From NCBI GenBank assembly GCA_035582835.1, contig JAYKAV010003432.1, positions 1,853,710-1,917,709 on the forward strand: a stretch of DNA of 64,000 bases, read 5' to 3'. Of the stretch, positions 51,601 to 62,300 are shown piece after piece (the first letter of the stretch is position 1; each line of letters starts with the position of its first letter). The DNA is from Phoebastria nigripes. Lineage: Eukaryota; Chordata; Aves; Procellariiformes; Diomedeidae. The notes below the pieces were generated by a model. That model was not told the origin of the DNA. It searched no databases and worked only from the letters and a program-made list of their open reading frames with translations. Position numbers and translations under genes: made by a program.

Positions 51601-54600
51601 CTTGTACAAAATGCCACCTATGTGCAGTCTCCAGACAACCTTGTATGGCAGTACTTCTACAATCTCAAAGGTATACATCTAGGAACTTTGTATGTAAGAG
51701 CTCTCCGTGTTTCTAGAGGGGGAGAGGAGGGGATCTGTAATTGATTCACTGAAACAGGAGTTAAAAAGTATATAGAGAAATGATAAGAATTTAAGGAGAT
51801 AAAATGAAAAATATATTGGTAATACACCTAATTACTGCCCTTTGAAGATGTATAACCTGATTCTTATCTCAAAGTATTTTACCCTTTTGATTTTAATGTT
51901 TCTGTCTGCAACAGTAGATATGAGAGCAGAATGCCAGTAAGCAGCAGGGCATGAACTAAATACTTCCCAGCTCAAGGTTCTCTACTGATGTGTGTAACCA
52001 GGACTGGTGTGTTCTCTGCTACAGTTAAGCTAAGCAATAACCTAAACCTAAACTTTTCATTCACAAATTAAAATCTAATAGGCCAGGAAGCCCTGCAGCA
52101 GATTAGCTGGAGAGTGACTGGTGCTGAGCTTCTCAGAATATCTTGCGTTTGCATATGAAATGTCAATGAATAAACACCCTAACATATACCTAATTATGTC
52201 CTCCCTTTTCTTTTACAAATACAACTTCATAAACAGCATTGAACCATATTCACTGTTTGGTTTATCAACAATTGCATTAAGCAACCCTCTGTACAGCCTG
52301 GATCTAGTGATTATCAGTGAGCACCTAATAAACATAGATGGCAAAACTTAATTCCAAGTAGTATTGTCCATTCAAAAAGCTATAAAAAGCAAATACAGGT
52401 CCAGAGCTCCACACACAGCTGATGGAGGTCATGAGAAATAGATGCGTGACCAAAATCTCTGCACTTGGACCAAAATGTTCTTCTGCATTGGCAGTACTTT
52501 ACAAAATATTGTGACACACAATCAGTGCCATAAAGGTTAACATGAATTAATATACTGAAAGTTAGCATGTTCTTTAAGTGTATTGTTACTGATAGCAATT
52601 TGGGATGGAAAAAATCTAGTCAGAGTTTTTCATTATGATTATCATAGAAAAGTACAGTAAAGGAGATTGCATAGTGTCTAGTGCGTGAAGGATAGATAAG
52701 CTAAATGGGCTTTCTTTTTGGTTCCAGAGGCTTATAAATTCGAGGCCTCAAGTTTAGTATGTAGTAATGACTTGAAGTTGGCCAATACGCTAACAAGCAG
52801 TGTTAACCAAACCTTGTTGGAAATGCTCCATCAAAAAATGCTCCACCAAAAAAGCTGTCTTTGTTTTAGGGTCAGCAGAATATCCTTTTCCAGGAGGAAT
52901 CTTCCAGTGGGCTCGCTACCGCAGAAATGGCACTGGACTAAACGAAACAGAAAAAATTTTTAGTGAGTCACTGAACAAGGTACGTGCTTTCAATTGGATA
53001 CTGTAGCTATTTAAACATAAGGCATAGTATGCAATTTGTGTGGGTTCATCACTGCTTTGTCATGTATAACAGGGATATAACAAACTTGGATGGTTTTCTG
53101 AACATTTCTGTTCTGCTTTTCAGCATGAAAATACCCTTACCTTAGCAACTCTCAGGATATTCAGCAACGGACTGGGGCAGCCTCATTTCCACTTCAATGC
53201 TAATGAGATGGGTTATGTCATTAGCGGCTGTGGACAGGTAATTTGTTACATCGGTGAGGGATAAGTCAGTGGAGTTTTGGCTGTATAACATTTACAGCCC
53301 TAATAACCGATTCCCAGCCCTGATTAATAATACTACAATTAGTAGCATTACAAAACTTTCAGTGTCCACACTTTCCTTCTCCATACAAAATTTGGATCTG
53401 TTACATTTGTGGAAGCTTGTCTAGTCAAAGTGGAGTTAGACAAAGAGCAGAATTTGTCCATCTTGTGAAGTTGTTTAGCAAAATCACACATGCTTATTAC
53501 AGGAATCCCCACTCTCCTGAATGCTGGGAGTACAAAATAAAAAGGCAATACTTTTGATTTAGCGCCTCTGAGGAACAGATAAATAGAGAAAATTTAGCGA
53601 GTATTAAGATTTAGAGTATAGGATTTTATTATGTTTTTTACTCAATGCAAATTTGAAGTGCAAAAGTATTTGAGATGGAATGATGAGACTCCATAATGTG
53701 AAGGCTTACCACATTCTTACGCAGGAATTTGCCTAGGACCCCTCTACCTTTTTGGAGTCTCAGTGAAAGCACTGATGCTACACTAGCTGATTTCAGTGCG
53801 GTGCTGGTACCGTTACTGTGTATTTATCCAATAATAGCACACTGAAAATTGTTGTTGTTGCATATCGCTGCTTTACTTGTAATAGGTTGGAGTTATTCTC
53901 TCATCTGGAGTCACNGCCAACTTCAACATTGGCATTGGAGATGTCATATTTTTCCCTGTTGGAACCCAACATTATATCAAGAGCGTATGTGAAGAGGATT
54001 TGTTTTTGATTCTAGCCTACAGTACAGGGAACCAGGTGAGAATTCATATGGGCAAGGGGAGTAAAAAAATGTTCAACTGTACATAATCTTATGCTTTTCT
54101 CACGCACATAAGCTTTATGCTTTGGTGCACACCTTTCAAAAGAAATTCTAAGAATACGTCAAGTACATTGACACCAGAAGGGAATGTGCACTGTCAATGG
54201 TTGGCATGCAACACCTATTAAAACTCTGTACACAGAAACAGGAGGTGGGGAAGACAAAGAAAAGGTCTGTGGTAGGGTGTGACGTGCTCCTGTGTGTGTG
54301 CGCGCAAGAGAGATGGAATTCAGATTGTGTTTGCGCATGAGGTACTGCTGGTGTTTAAGAGACAGGGCTTGTCCTTGAGCAGACTGGAGAGGCTGCGGGT
54401 CTTTACAAGCTGAGCGTCCACACAAAGGAGAGGTAATGGCTTTAAACTCAAAGAGGGNAGATTTAGACTATATATAAGGAAGAAATGTTTCACGCTGAGG
54501 GTGGTGAAACACTGGCANAGGTTGCCCAGAGAGGTGGTAGATGCCCCATCCCTGGAAACATTCAAGGTCAGGTTGGACGGGGCTCTGAGCAACCTGATCT

Positions 54601-55060
54601 GGTTGAAGATGTCCCTGCCCACGGCAGGGGGGTTGGACTGGGTGGGCTTTAAAGGTCCCTTCTAACCCAAACTATTCTGTGATTCTATGATCTTCATAAG
54701 CCTTGAACAAGTCTATATCCTAGGAGCCAGAGCAAGGGTGTATTTATCTAAGGTTACACGTATCCAGTGACCTTGATAGCCCAGTGTAAGACTTGTCATT
54801 AGTTACATACTTTTATATTAATTCATTTTCATCTTGGATTTGAGGTGCACTTTAATATTCCATATTACTAATATTGTAAAAATGATCAGGTAGCTATGAT
54901 GATTCTTTTTAAAATATTGTCTTTTTCTTCATAGCTGGAAACTCTTCGTATGAATGACTACTTCCATGGAACAGCAGATCATATCCTTGCTCAGCTTTTT
55001 TTCAAGAAACAGGCTGAGTTTAAGAAGTTCCCGAAGGCTGCCAAAAAATTACGCAAATAA
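45609..55060 (+). CDS. Membrane-anchored bicupin (oxalate-decarboxylase/germin-like fold), at the DYNAP locus
   Basis: Nine coding exons, all GT-AG and in frame, give 465 residues: 45609-45686, 47481-47705, 48960-49166, 50501-50734, 51517-51670, 52870-52979, 53124-53237, 53886-54035, 54935-55060. Residues 1-35 are a short charged cytoplasmic tail and 36-60 a single transmembrane helix (KVFLVCLLACVITTAIGVL...). No cleavable signal is seen, so it is type II. Cupin 1 has RAPHWHFNANE (His157, His159, Glu164) and GQVIFFPRNTVHWVKN (His204). Cupin 2 has QPHFHFNANE (His357, His359, Glu364) and GDVIFFPVGTQHYIKS (His403). Each is a full three-His/one-Glu metal set. Sequons NVT (189), NAT (280) and NET (324) fit a lumenal or outer location. 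The tail is basic (KKFPKAAKKLRK). Enzyme activity is not shown by the sequence; a metal-binding oxidoreductase or decarboxylase, or a binding protein, are all possible. Exon 1 is the least certain part. Confidence 0.9.
49515..49960 (-). mobile_element. Ancient CR1/L3-like relic, minus strand, in a bicupin intron
   Basis: Reading the plus strand, CAGAATCACAGAGATGAAGG, CTCCATCCCCTGTATTGATG, CACATGGAAGACTGTTTTGT and GGTCTTCTCTTTCCTAGACC follow the order of an old CR1-group 3' region seen in antisense. It is strongly diverged. It sits between the exons of the first cupin domain and does not touch them. Confidence 0.5.
54395..54690 (+). mobile_element. CR1 LINE 3' end, plus strand
   Basis: A well-preserved CR1 3' end contains GAGGGTGGTGAAACACTGGC, GTTGCCCAGAGAGGTGGTAG, CATTCAAGGTCAGGTTGGAC and GGTTGGACTGGGTGGGCTTT, and finishes with the typical ATTCTGTGATTCTATGA repeats at 54674-54690. 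It is much younger than the relics at 44540 and 49515. It lies in the last intron of the bicupin gene, in sense orientation. The left boundary is approximate. Confidence 0.93.
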
Positions 55061-55258
55061 CCCCTCTTAGCAGTTAATGGCTCCAAGAATTTTTCATGAT
55101 CACCATGTTTCAGGCAGTATTTTTTGGTACGTTTCTCACTATTTATGCAGAGGAGATGTTCAGAAAAAAGAATAATTTGGGCTTATTAATTATAAAAAGT
55201 TATTTTCTTTTTTTATTTTATCATGTTTTATTTATAGTGCAATGTAATTTGATTGTAA

Positions 55259-55264
55259 ATTAAA
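55259..55264 (+). terminator. Probable bicupin polyadenylation signal
   Basis: ATTAAA lies about 200 bases after the stop codon, in T-rich sequence, and is followed by TTGCCTTTTGCTCTG. No canonical AATAAA lies between the stop and this point. Confidence 0.5.
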
Positions 55265-57769
55265 GTAATTTCTACCATTACAATTGCCTTTTGCTCTGTA
55301 TAACATCCATTATCCCACCGTATCTCTTCCCTCGCACTACTGAAGTTTACATTGATTTCCTGTCATGTAGACAGCGCGCTTATCTAGCAGCGCCTACACA
55401 CAAAGACAGCGTGTTTGCACAGCTCGGTCTATCCCCAAACCAGGTATTGTGTCAGAAGCCCTGCATCTAACAGTGATGGCAGGAATGAGCTCATCATACA
55501 TTCAGGTCATATTCACTCTCCCTCCCCTAACTGCAGTCCCCTCAGTGGGGCACTGCATTAGAATTTAAGACAGCTAACTCCTTTTCCTGACTTTGCCACC
55601 AAACTGATTTTGAAAGAAACATTTGAGGCTAGATTCTTAGCAGAGTAGACTCGGTAGCGGATAAGCTCTGGGTCAGGCACCTCTGCTTCCCATGCAAAAG
55701 GTGGGGAGAGATAAGCCCAAAAAAACTGGGCCAAAAAGAAGCAAAGATGATTTCCCAGACTGGCATCTATGCCATTTTTTTGTGACACTCAGGTTCCCGT
55801 TCCTCCCTGTTTAAATATCTAATTACAGCCAACAGGATGGCTGCAACAGGGACGCAAGGAGATCTTTCTCTGTTTCCCATGGGCTAGGGCATGGGGGTTT
55901 TTTTGTNGCAGGAAATACTTGCTTAGTTCATGGTGTTTAAATCAAATCAGGATCAAAGTGGTTTACTGATTTATTATCACATAATAAACAAGGATTCAGT
56001 GAAATATACAGTTGGGATTCAATTTCATTTCTTATCAAGGCTCTTGGTAATCCCCTGGCTACTCTTTAATCCGGCTGAAGGTCATCTTCCTCTTCAGCTT
56101 TATCCGTTTGGGGCAAATGTCCCATCAGCTTGGGCTACTCCACTTGCAGGTGCTGCCATGCTCCCCTTCCTCCCGCACCAGCCGGGGTTGCAGAGCAGAG
56201 GGAGCGGCTGTGTGGGTCCCGGCACAGCCCTCTTCCCAAATACGCACCCCAGCTGTCTCTGCTGCCTCTCCGCGAGGATTTTGTGAAGCTGCTTGGTAGC
56301 CGTGCTCAGGCTGGGCCTTGCAGACCAGGCAGGAGAGGGAATGCCCAGACTGCGGACCCCAACGGGGCTGAACTATTGACTTGTTCATTGCCTTGAAGAA
56401 AAGATATTGCATGCGTGTCCAGGAGGAGAGATTTCACTGTCACATAATTAACCTGCAGCCCAGTGTTGGTTTTAAAGGCCAGAAACAATGCCTAAGATAG
56501 GACTTGGATGTAAAAGGCTTGATATGACCTAGCTCAGGACACCACTCTCCTAGAGGGACCTGCCTCGTCCCCTGTCCCCCCAGAGCTCCCAGGAGCAGTA
56601 TTTCTTCTGTGCCACGTCCTCACTGGTCACCGCCTCGCCTGGCCATGACCCCAACCTCACAGACAGTACCAGGGCTGGATAAGCCCTCGAAGTCATGCTG
56701 CACCCCAAGGGCTGGAGACCTGGTTTCTCATTAGGTTATTAAGTGCTTTCAGGTGTTAGGAGAGAAACAGGCTGGTTTCTCAGGTGCTGGGAATCACTCA
56801 GCCCAAGGCTCTGATTTAAAACAATTCAGCTGGGACAAGGAAGGTTTAAATGCTGGGTTCTCAGTTGAGATGCTCCTTAGGAGATCCAGAAGCACCCACC
56901 AGGTAGGGGAGATGCTCTTCTTGGCAGATGGGAAAAGGCAGCTCACTGAGGAACAGGGAAGTGGGTTTTTTTCTGCTGTTGTCACGTTCCTTTGCTGTGC
57001 TGGAATGACAGACTGAAAGCTGTGGTCTCTTACCTCAGTGGCCGTGATGTCTCTTGCCCTCTGGAGCCCTGCAGTCCCAAGGCACGGTGATCAGAAGTTG
57101 CTTATAGGCACCCACCAAGTATTTCAGTGGCTGGTTTCAGCCAGCGTTCTCAGTTGTGTGCTCCTAGGGCTGGGTTTCACCTGTGACCCACCGATGGAGA
57201 GGTTTGGGTTACCTCTTGTGTTGCTCTTTTTTTTCTGGCGTGCTGCTTTTATTCTGTGTTGTATTCGACTGCAAGCTACTCTTTAAAACGTATCCTGATA
57301 GATTCAGGTCCTTTACCCAGGCGGATGCTATTATTACCAGTGTCGAGCAGGACAGTGACTGTCAGTAAAAGGGGGTGATTGTGCTGATTATAAAAGAAAT
57401 ATCTAAAAGTGTTAAAAGCCTGGAATTTCTAATTTGTATTTTGCCAGCTGATCTTTGTGAGAGGCCACAGAAGGGTGCGACTGGTGTGTGCTACATAAGC
57501 AAACCTGGGGAAATGTTTATATAGTACACTTCATCAATCTATTTAGCTCTACTAACTACTTCATTAAGACTCGCAAGCAGTGGGGTTCAGGTACCAGCAC
57601 TTCTGTAGGTATGTTTCCAGAGCCCTGAGGGAAATTCGGTTGTCTAGCCGTCTGTTCCTATTTGGGTATAAGCATCTTGGTCCACCTGCTTTACTCTGTG
57701 CCGGTCTGCTTAAAGCCCCATGAGCAGGGTGAATGCACCCTGGAGAACCTCTTGGAAGGACCATGAAGT

Positions 57770-57910
57770 GAGATGCGTCGCTGTCATTTATCACGCCGTA
57801 ATGAAATGATCATTGCCTCGCGCGTCCAAATCAATCAGGTTAACAGCCTGCGAAATGCGCTTTCCGAAAGCGATTACTGCCCCGTCGGCTGCTGCAGCCG
57901 TGCCCTCGTG
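57770..57910. promoter_or_regulatory. Candidate conserved noncoding element
   Basis: A compact block has several CpGs in otherwise CpG-poor flanks and clustered homeobox-like cores (TGTCATTTATCACGCC, GTAATGAAATGATCATT, CAAATCAATCAGG). It has no coding frame that makes sense. This texture is typical of developmental enhancers, but conservation cannot be judged from one sequence. Confidence 0.25.
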
Positions 57911-58800
57911 CTTCAAAAGCAGGCTCGTGTTTGTGAACACTTCATTTTTGTTTGTTTTTTACTAAATAGCTAGCATGTTTTTTCAGACTTTTTTTTTTTT
58001 TTTTTAAATTAAGTTTTGGTCTACTAATTGCAGACTGATCCTCCAACTGAGTGAAGTGCTTTTTGCTTAGCTGTAAGCATGTATCCAGGCGGACTGACTT
58101 CAGTATCTGTTTTACAGACACGCTGGTTTTAATTCTCCTTTAGCTTTTCCTAATGCTGATAACCCAGCTGTTCTCACCATAGCTTCTTTAGGTGTCAGTC
58201 AACCTTTGGGCTGGCATCAAATCTGCCTTCAGCTGACCACAGTGGGATTTAATACTGTGCTGAATCGCGTTTCTTGTCCTCCCTCCTGGATTCAGAATCC
58301 AAGCAAATGGTCAGAGCACAAGTGCCAGATCCCCAGTTTGTCTTAAGTTGCCTAAACCAGTGAACTTCCCTTAATGCTGAGCCCAGAACCTTGTCTAAAG
58401 ACCTGATAAAGATCCAGATACCCTCTGATTCAGTCCTGCTTTTAGGGCCTGAAACTGCTGCTTGTACCATATTTGAAATATAAGAGTAAGATGTGTTCTT
58501 AGGTGCTAGGAGCTACTGAGATACGAGGTTATAAGGAAGCTCTGTCTGACAGAATATATGGTTGTTGCTGTATGTTGTACAGCGCTGGACTGCTGCCAGC
58601 CCTATAACTCTTGGTGTTATTCCAGGCCATTAATATTACAGCTTTGCAAATAATGTTTGGCCCGTAAAAGCAATATATTGAGTGAGAGATGAAATACACT
58701 CTCCCCCTTTGCTTTCTCTTTGATTAGTAGATTAACTAGATTTTCCCCCCCCCCCCGCAGTACTACAGGTCCAAGATGAAAGGACTAAGCTGTTGTGAGG

Positions 58801-59375
58801 TGTCCTGGTTTCAGCTGGGATAGAGTTATTTTTTTTTTTCCTAGTAGTTGGTATAGTGCTATGTTTTGGATTTAGTATGAGAAGAATGTTGATAACACGC
58901 TGATGTTTTTAGTTGTTGCTAAGTAGCCTACTAGTCAAGGACTTTTCAGCTTCCCATGCTCTGCCAGGTGCACAAGAAGCTGGGGGGGAGCATAGTCAGG
59001 ACAGCTGACCCAACTGGCCAATGGGGTATTCCATACCATGTGACGTCATGCTCAGTATATAAAGCTGGGGGAAGAAGAAGGAAGGGGGGGACGTTCGGAG
59101 TGATGGTGTTTGTCTTCCCAAGTAACCGTTANGCGTGATGGAGCCCTGCTTTCCTGGCGATGGCCGAACACCTGCTGCCGATGGGAAGTCGTGAATGAAT
59201 TCCTTGTTTTGCTTTGCTTGCGTGCGCGGCTTTTGCTTTACCTATTAAACCGTCTTTATCTCAACCCATGAGTTTTCTCACTTTTACCCTTCTGATTCTC
59301 TCCCCCATCCCACCTGGGGGGAGTGAGCGAGCGGCTGCGTGGTGCTTAGTTGCTGGCTGGGGTTAAACCACGACA
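58801..59375 (+). mobile_element. Solo LTR of an avian endogenous retrovirus
   Basis: The element starts TGTCCTGGTTTCAGCTGGGA and ends GGGTTAAACCACGACA, with the TG...CA termini of an LTR, and is flanked by a 4-base duplication GAGG (58797-58800 and 59376-59379). The body matches a family I recall as common in neoavian genomes (CTTTTCAGCTTCCCATGCTC, AGGACAGCTGACCC). Promoter and polyadenylation motifs are on the plus strand. No internal retroviral gene is present on either side, so it is a recombined solo LTR. Its low decay suggests a fairly recent insertion. Confidence 0.93.
59041..59063 (+). promoter_or_regulatory. LTR promoter core: CRE and TATA box
   Basis: A perfect cAMP-response element TGACGTCA (59041-59048) lies seven bases before TATATAAA (59056-59063) inside the solo LTR. 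A matching ATTAAA polyadenylation hexamer lies at 59244-59249. The core promoter therefore looks intact. Confidence 0.8.
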
Positions 59376-62300
59376 GAGGTCTGGTTCCTAAAAAGATGAG
59401 ACTTGCCTCTAAAGTCTCCTTTATCTTTTCCAGGCCTTTTTCCTGTTTACCCAGAGGACAATTGGTCAGATTTTGTTCAAAAAGGTTTTCTAGTCATGAA
59501 GTTCTTGAATGGACATGGGCGAGATAGGCTTGAAATGCATCCGACCGTCTGTGCTGAACTTTGTCGAAAGAGATGAGGACCAAGCTTCTCAGCTCAGCTC
59601 TGAAGAACAAAAAGGTGGAAAGCGATAGGAATTGAGAAGTTCACAAGATCTGATAGAGGGAGCTTCTCACATTCAGTTCTGCTTTCCTCTTAACTCTAAC
59701 TCATGTTTAAGAGATTTGCTTTAAGTCAACAGAAAGAAATACAAGCAAATTGAGAGAATTCTGCTCGGTCTTTTAGTTTTGGTTGCTACCTTCAATTTGT
59801 GGTGCTGCTTTATTGCCTACCCATCAGGAGATGTTCTGCATGCTGGGAGCAATGGTTGGGTGACGGGGGCTGGAGTCATGCTCACCACAGACACAAAACA
59901 CAACGGCCTTGCTGCCAGCGCAGGCTAGCTAGCCTGGGGCCTCAAATGCAGATGTGCAGTGCACAGCTGTCTCCTAAATTCACCTGTATTGCAAGACCAA
60001 ACCCCAGGGAGGACCCTCATTTTGGTCANGGGAAGAATGGGGACCTGGCAGTTCTGGCTTTCTCAGGATATTCCTGCAGTAGTACAGGGTGATTCACCTG
60101 AAACCAGAGGTGCTCTTCCATGCAATAAGGCCGTCCCTGGATACGCTCTGAAAATAACAGGTAAAACATTGATTGAAACAGCAATACTTAAAGAATAAAA
60201 GCAGTGTTGCATTCCATGAGAAATATGAATTATGGCAGATCATATTTCTTGCCTTAGCAACTATATAGGTCTATCCAGTGGAATGGACCTCAGCATCTTT
60301 GGGTAATTATAATCAGAAGCAGTAATAAAATGGGTGGGACACTTACAATACCAAATGAAGTCATGAAATGCCTTGTGTGACGACTTAGCAGTGTACAGCT
60401 ACCTCAAGCGTTTGCACTACCCATTCAAGGGAAATGTGCAGTGTTTTCCAGTGGGTGAAATCAGCCTCATGTTGAGGAAGCGACAAGAGGTTGGAAATTT
60501 TAAAAGCCGTTTAAAGCATCTTTTTAGCCAAATCTGGAGATTCAAGGAGCCCACCAGCCCTGTGTGTGTGAGTGAAACTTGTTCAGAGTAAATTGTCCGA
60601 CTCGTTTAAGCGACAAACCCTGACGTGATCACGTGCGGTGAGCCCTAAGCAAGGAGAGTGAAGCTTTAAACCTGCTCGGAGGTGACAAAGCCGGTTCCCT
60701 GGCTCAGGGGATGGTTGGTGTTGGGGTCACCCAAGAGAAGCTTGAGGCTGACACGGGGACGGGGCTCATGGGTTTCCTCGGGCAGCCCGAGCCCTGACGG
60801 GCCGTCGGTTTTGGTCAGTTTGTCATCCNGGCTGCCCCTCGCCTCCCCCTTTGGGGAAATCCCCTTTCCTGCCCCATCTCCGTGCCAAGCCATCCCCGGA
60901 GGTGGCCGATGTCACGCTAAGCAGGTTTTATAGCAGAGGATGCAACAGGGTTTCTGTAACCTGCTGCCATAAACCAAAGGGTTCATGTACCCCATAAAAT
61001 TCTCTGCGGTGTTTTTTGCTTGGGAAGGTTTATCCTTTTCCAGGCCTGGCACCGCGCGTTGTCCTTAAAGGTGCACGTTTTACAGCCCGATGGAGTTTGA
61101 CCAGTTCCCTCACACAGAAAATTATTTGTAAAAATTTGATGATTAGCGTAGGACTATTTGGAGGCTTTTAAGCTCCTTGAATGCACCAACCGTTCGTGGC
61201 TCGGTGCCGTGGCTCGCTGCCCGCGCGGAGCACTCCTTGCCAGTCATGCAAGAGCTTCGTAAGGCTCACGGGTTGCATCTGCTTGGGTTCGCAGAGCTGC
61301 TGAATGGGGAGGTGCGCTGGCCGAAGAAGTCGCGTGGGCTGGAATGCTGCTCGGGGCGGACATCTCGACCCCAGGGGCTGTTCCCACCAGGGCTTGAGGA
61401 ACCTCCCCAAACCCCCATGTTGTCACTCTCAGCAGGTACAAGAGCTGGCAGCATGATGCCATGGAGGCAAAGTGTAAGAACACATTGCAACGTGGCTAAA
61501 AAAAAAAAAACCCCAAAGCAACAAAAACTCCCACACCCCAACTAATAAAAAAAACCCCTAAATNTATTGAAACATTTTACTAATTCTTAAAGAAGTATCA
61601 GAATTCACATGTATTCATGCAGCTGTGCTGTAGACCCTCTTTTTGTTTGTTTTCTGATGTTTAACAGATAAATAGTCTCATCTTACTAATATTGCCATTA
61701 TAATGAGTAATCCGTGCTGTTCTTCTGCACAGTGTTGGTCTTCTGAGCCTGGGTCTTGTTCTATGAACATGCACACACAAAAACATCTCCTACAACATTT
61801 TCTGTTGAGATCCCACCCAGTAAAAAGCCATGACAGAGCTCGGTAGGATCTCAAGAGGTCTTGATGCAGGATGATTTAATAATTAAGCCCAATCCGTACA
61901 TCTCAGTTCTGTACCTTCCTTCTCATGACAACGAGCCATTATGGACCAGGTGAGTTTTATAGATCCCGAAGGAATCTAAAAGGAAATTTCCTGCATTTTA
62001 TTGTATGTTCTGATCACAGCCAGGTTAGAAATACTGAGAAATCTTTATCTTTCTCTAGCAACGCAAACGCGGCCAAACGGAAAATCCAGCCCATGCCCCA
62101 ACCCCAGACAACCTGCGCGGTAATGAGTCATCTTAGAAGCGAAGGATCTTTTGAAGGCAAGCCGAGGGTTGTTAGATCCAAGTTAGTTTTTGATGGCTGC
62201 GTAGCTGGCAATAGCTTACCTTGTTTTATAGAATGATATTGCTAATTATAGGGGTGTCATCCCTTTATAGTCGAGGGTTATCCATTCCCCCAGCCAGGGA

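Larger units (their letters stand above)
55061..58800. other. Intergenic region downstream of the bicupin gene
   Basis: The first 200-300 bases are bicupin 3' untranslated sequence. The rest is moderately GC-rich unique sequence with no recognisable coding exon. The next expected gene, RAB27B, shows no coding exon here; its noncoding first exon could be present but cannot be recognised. A possible conserved block at 57770-57910 is listed separately. A run of C (58746-58756) abuts the LTR. Confidence 0.55.

Noticed and set aside
56108..56412. Overlapping frames on both strands in GC-richer spacer
   Set aside because: No family resemblance, no splice sites in phase, and frames open on both strands, typical of composition.
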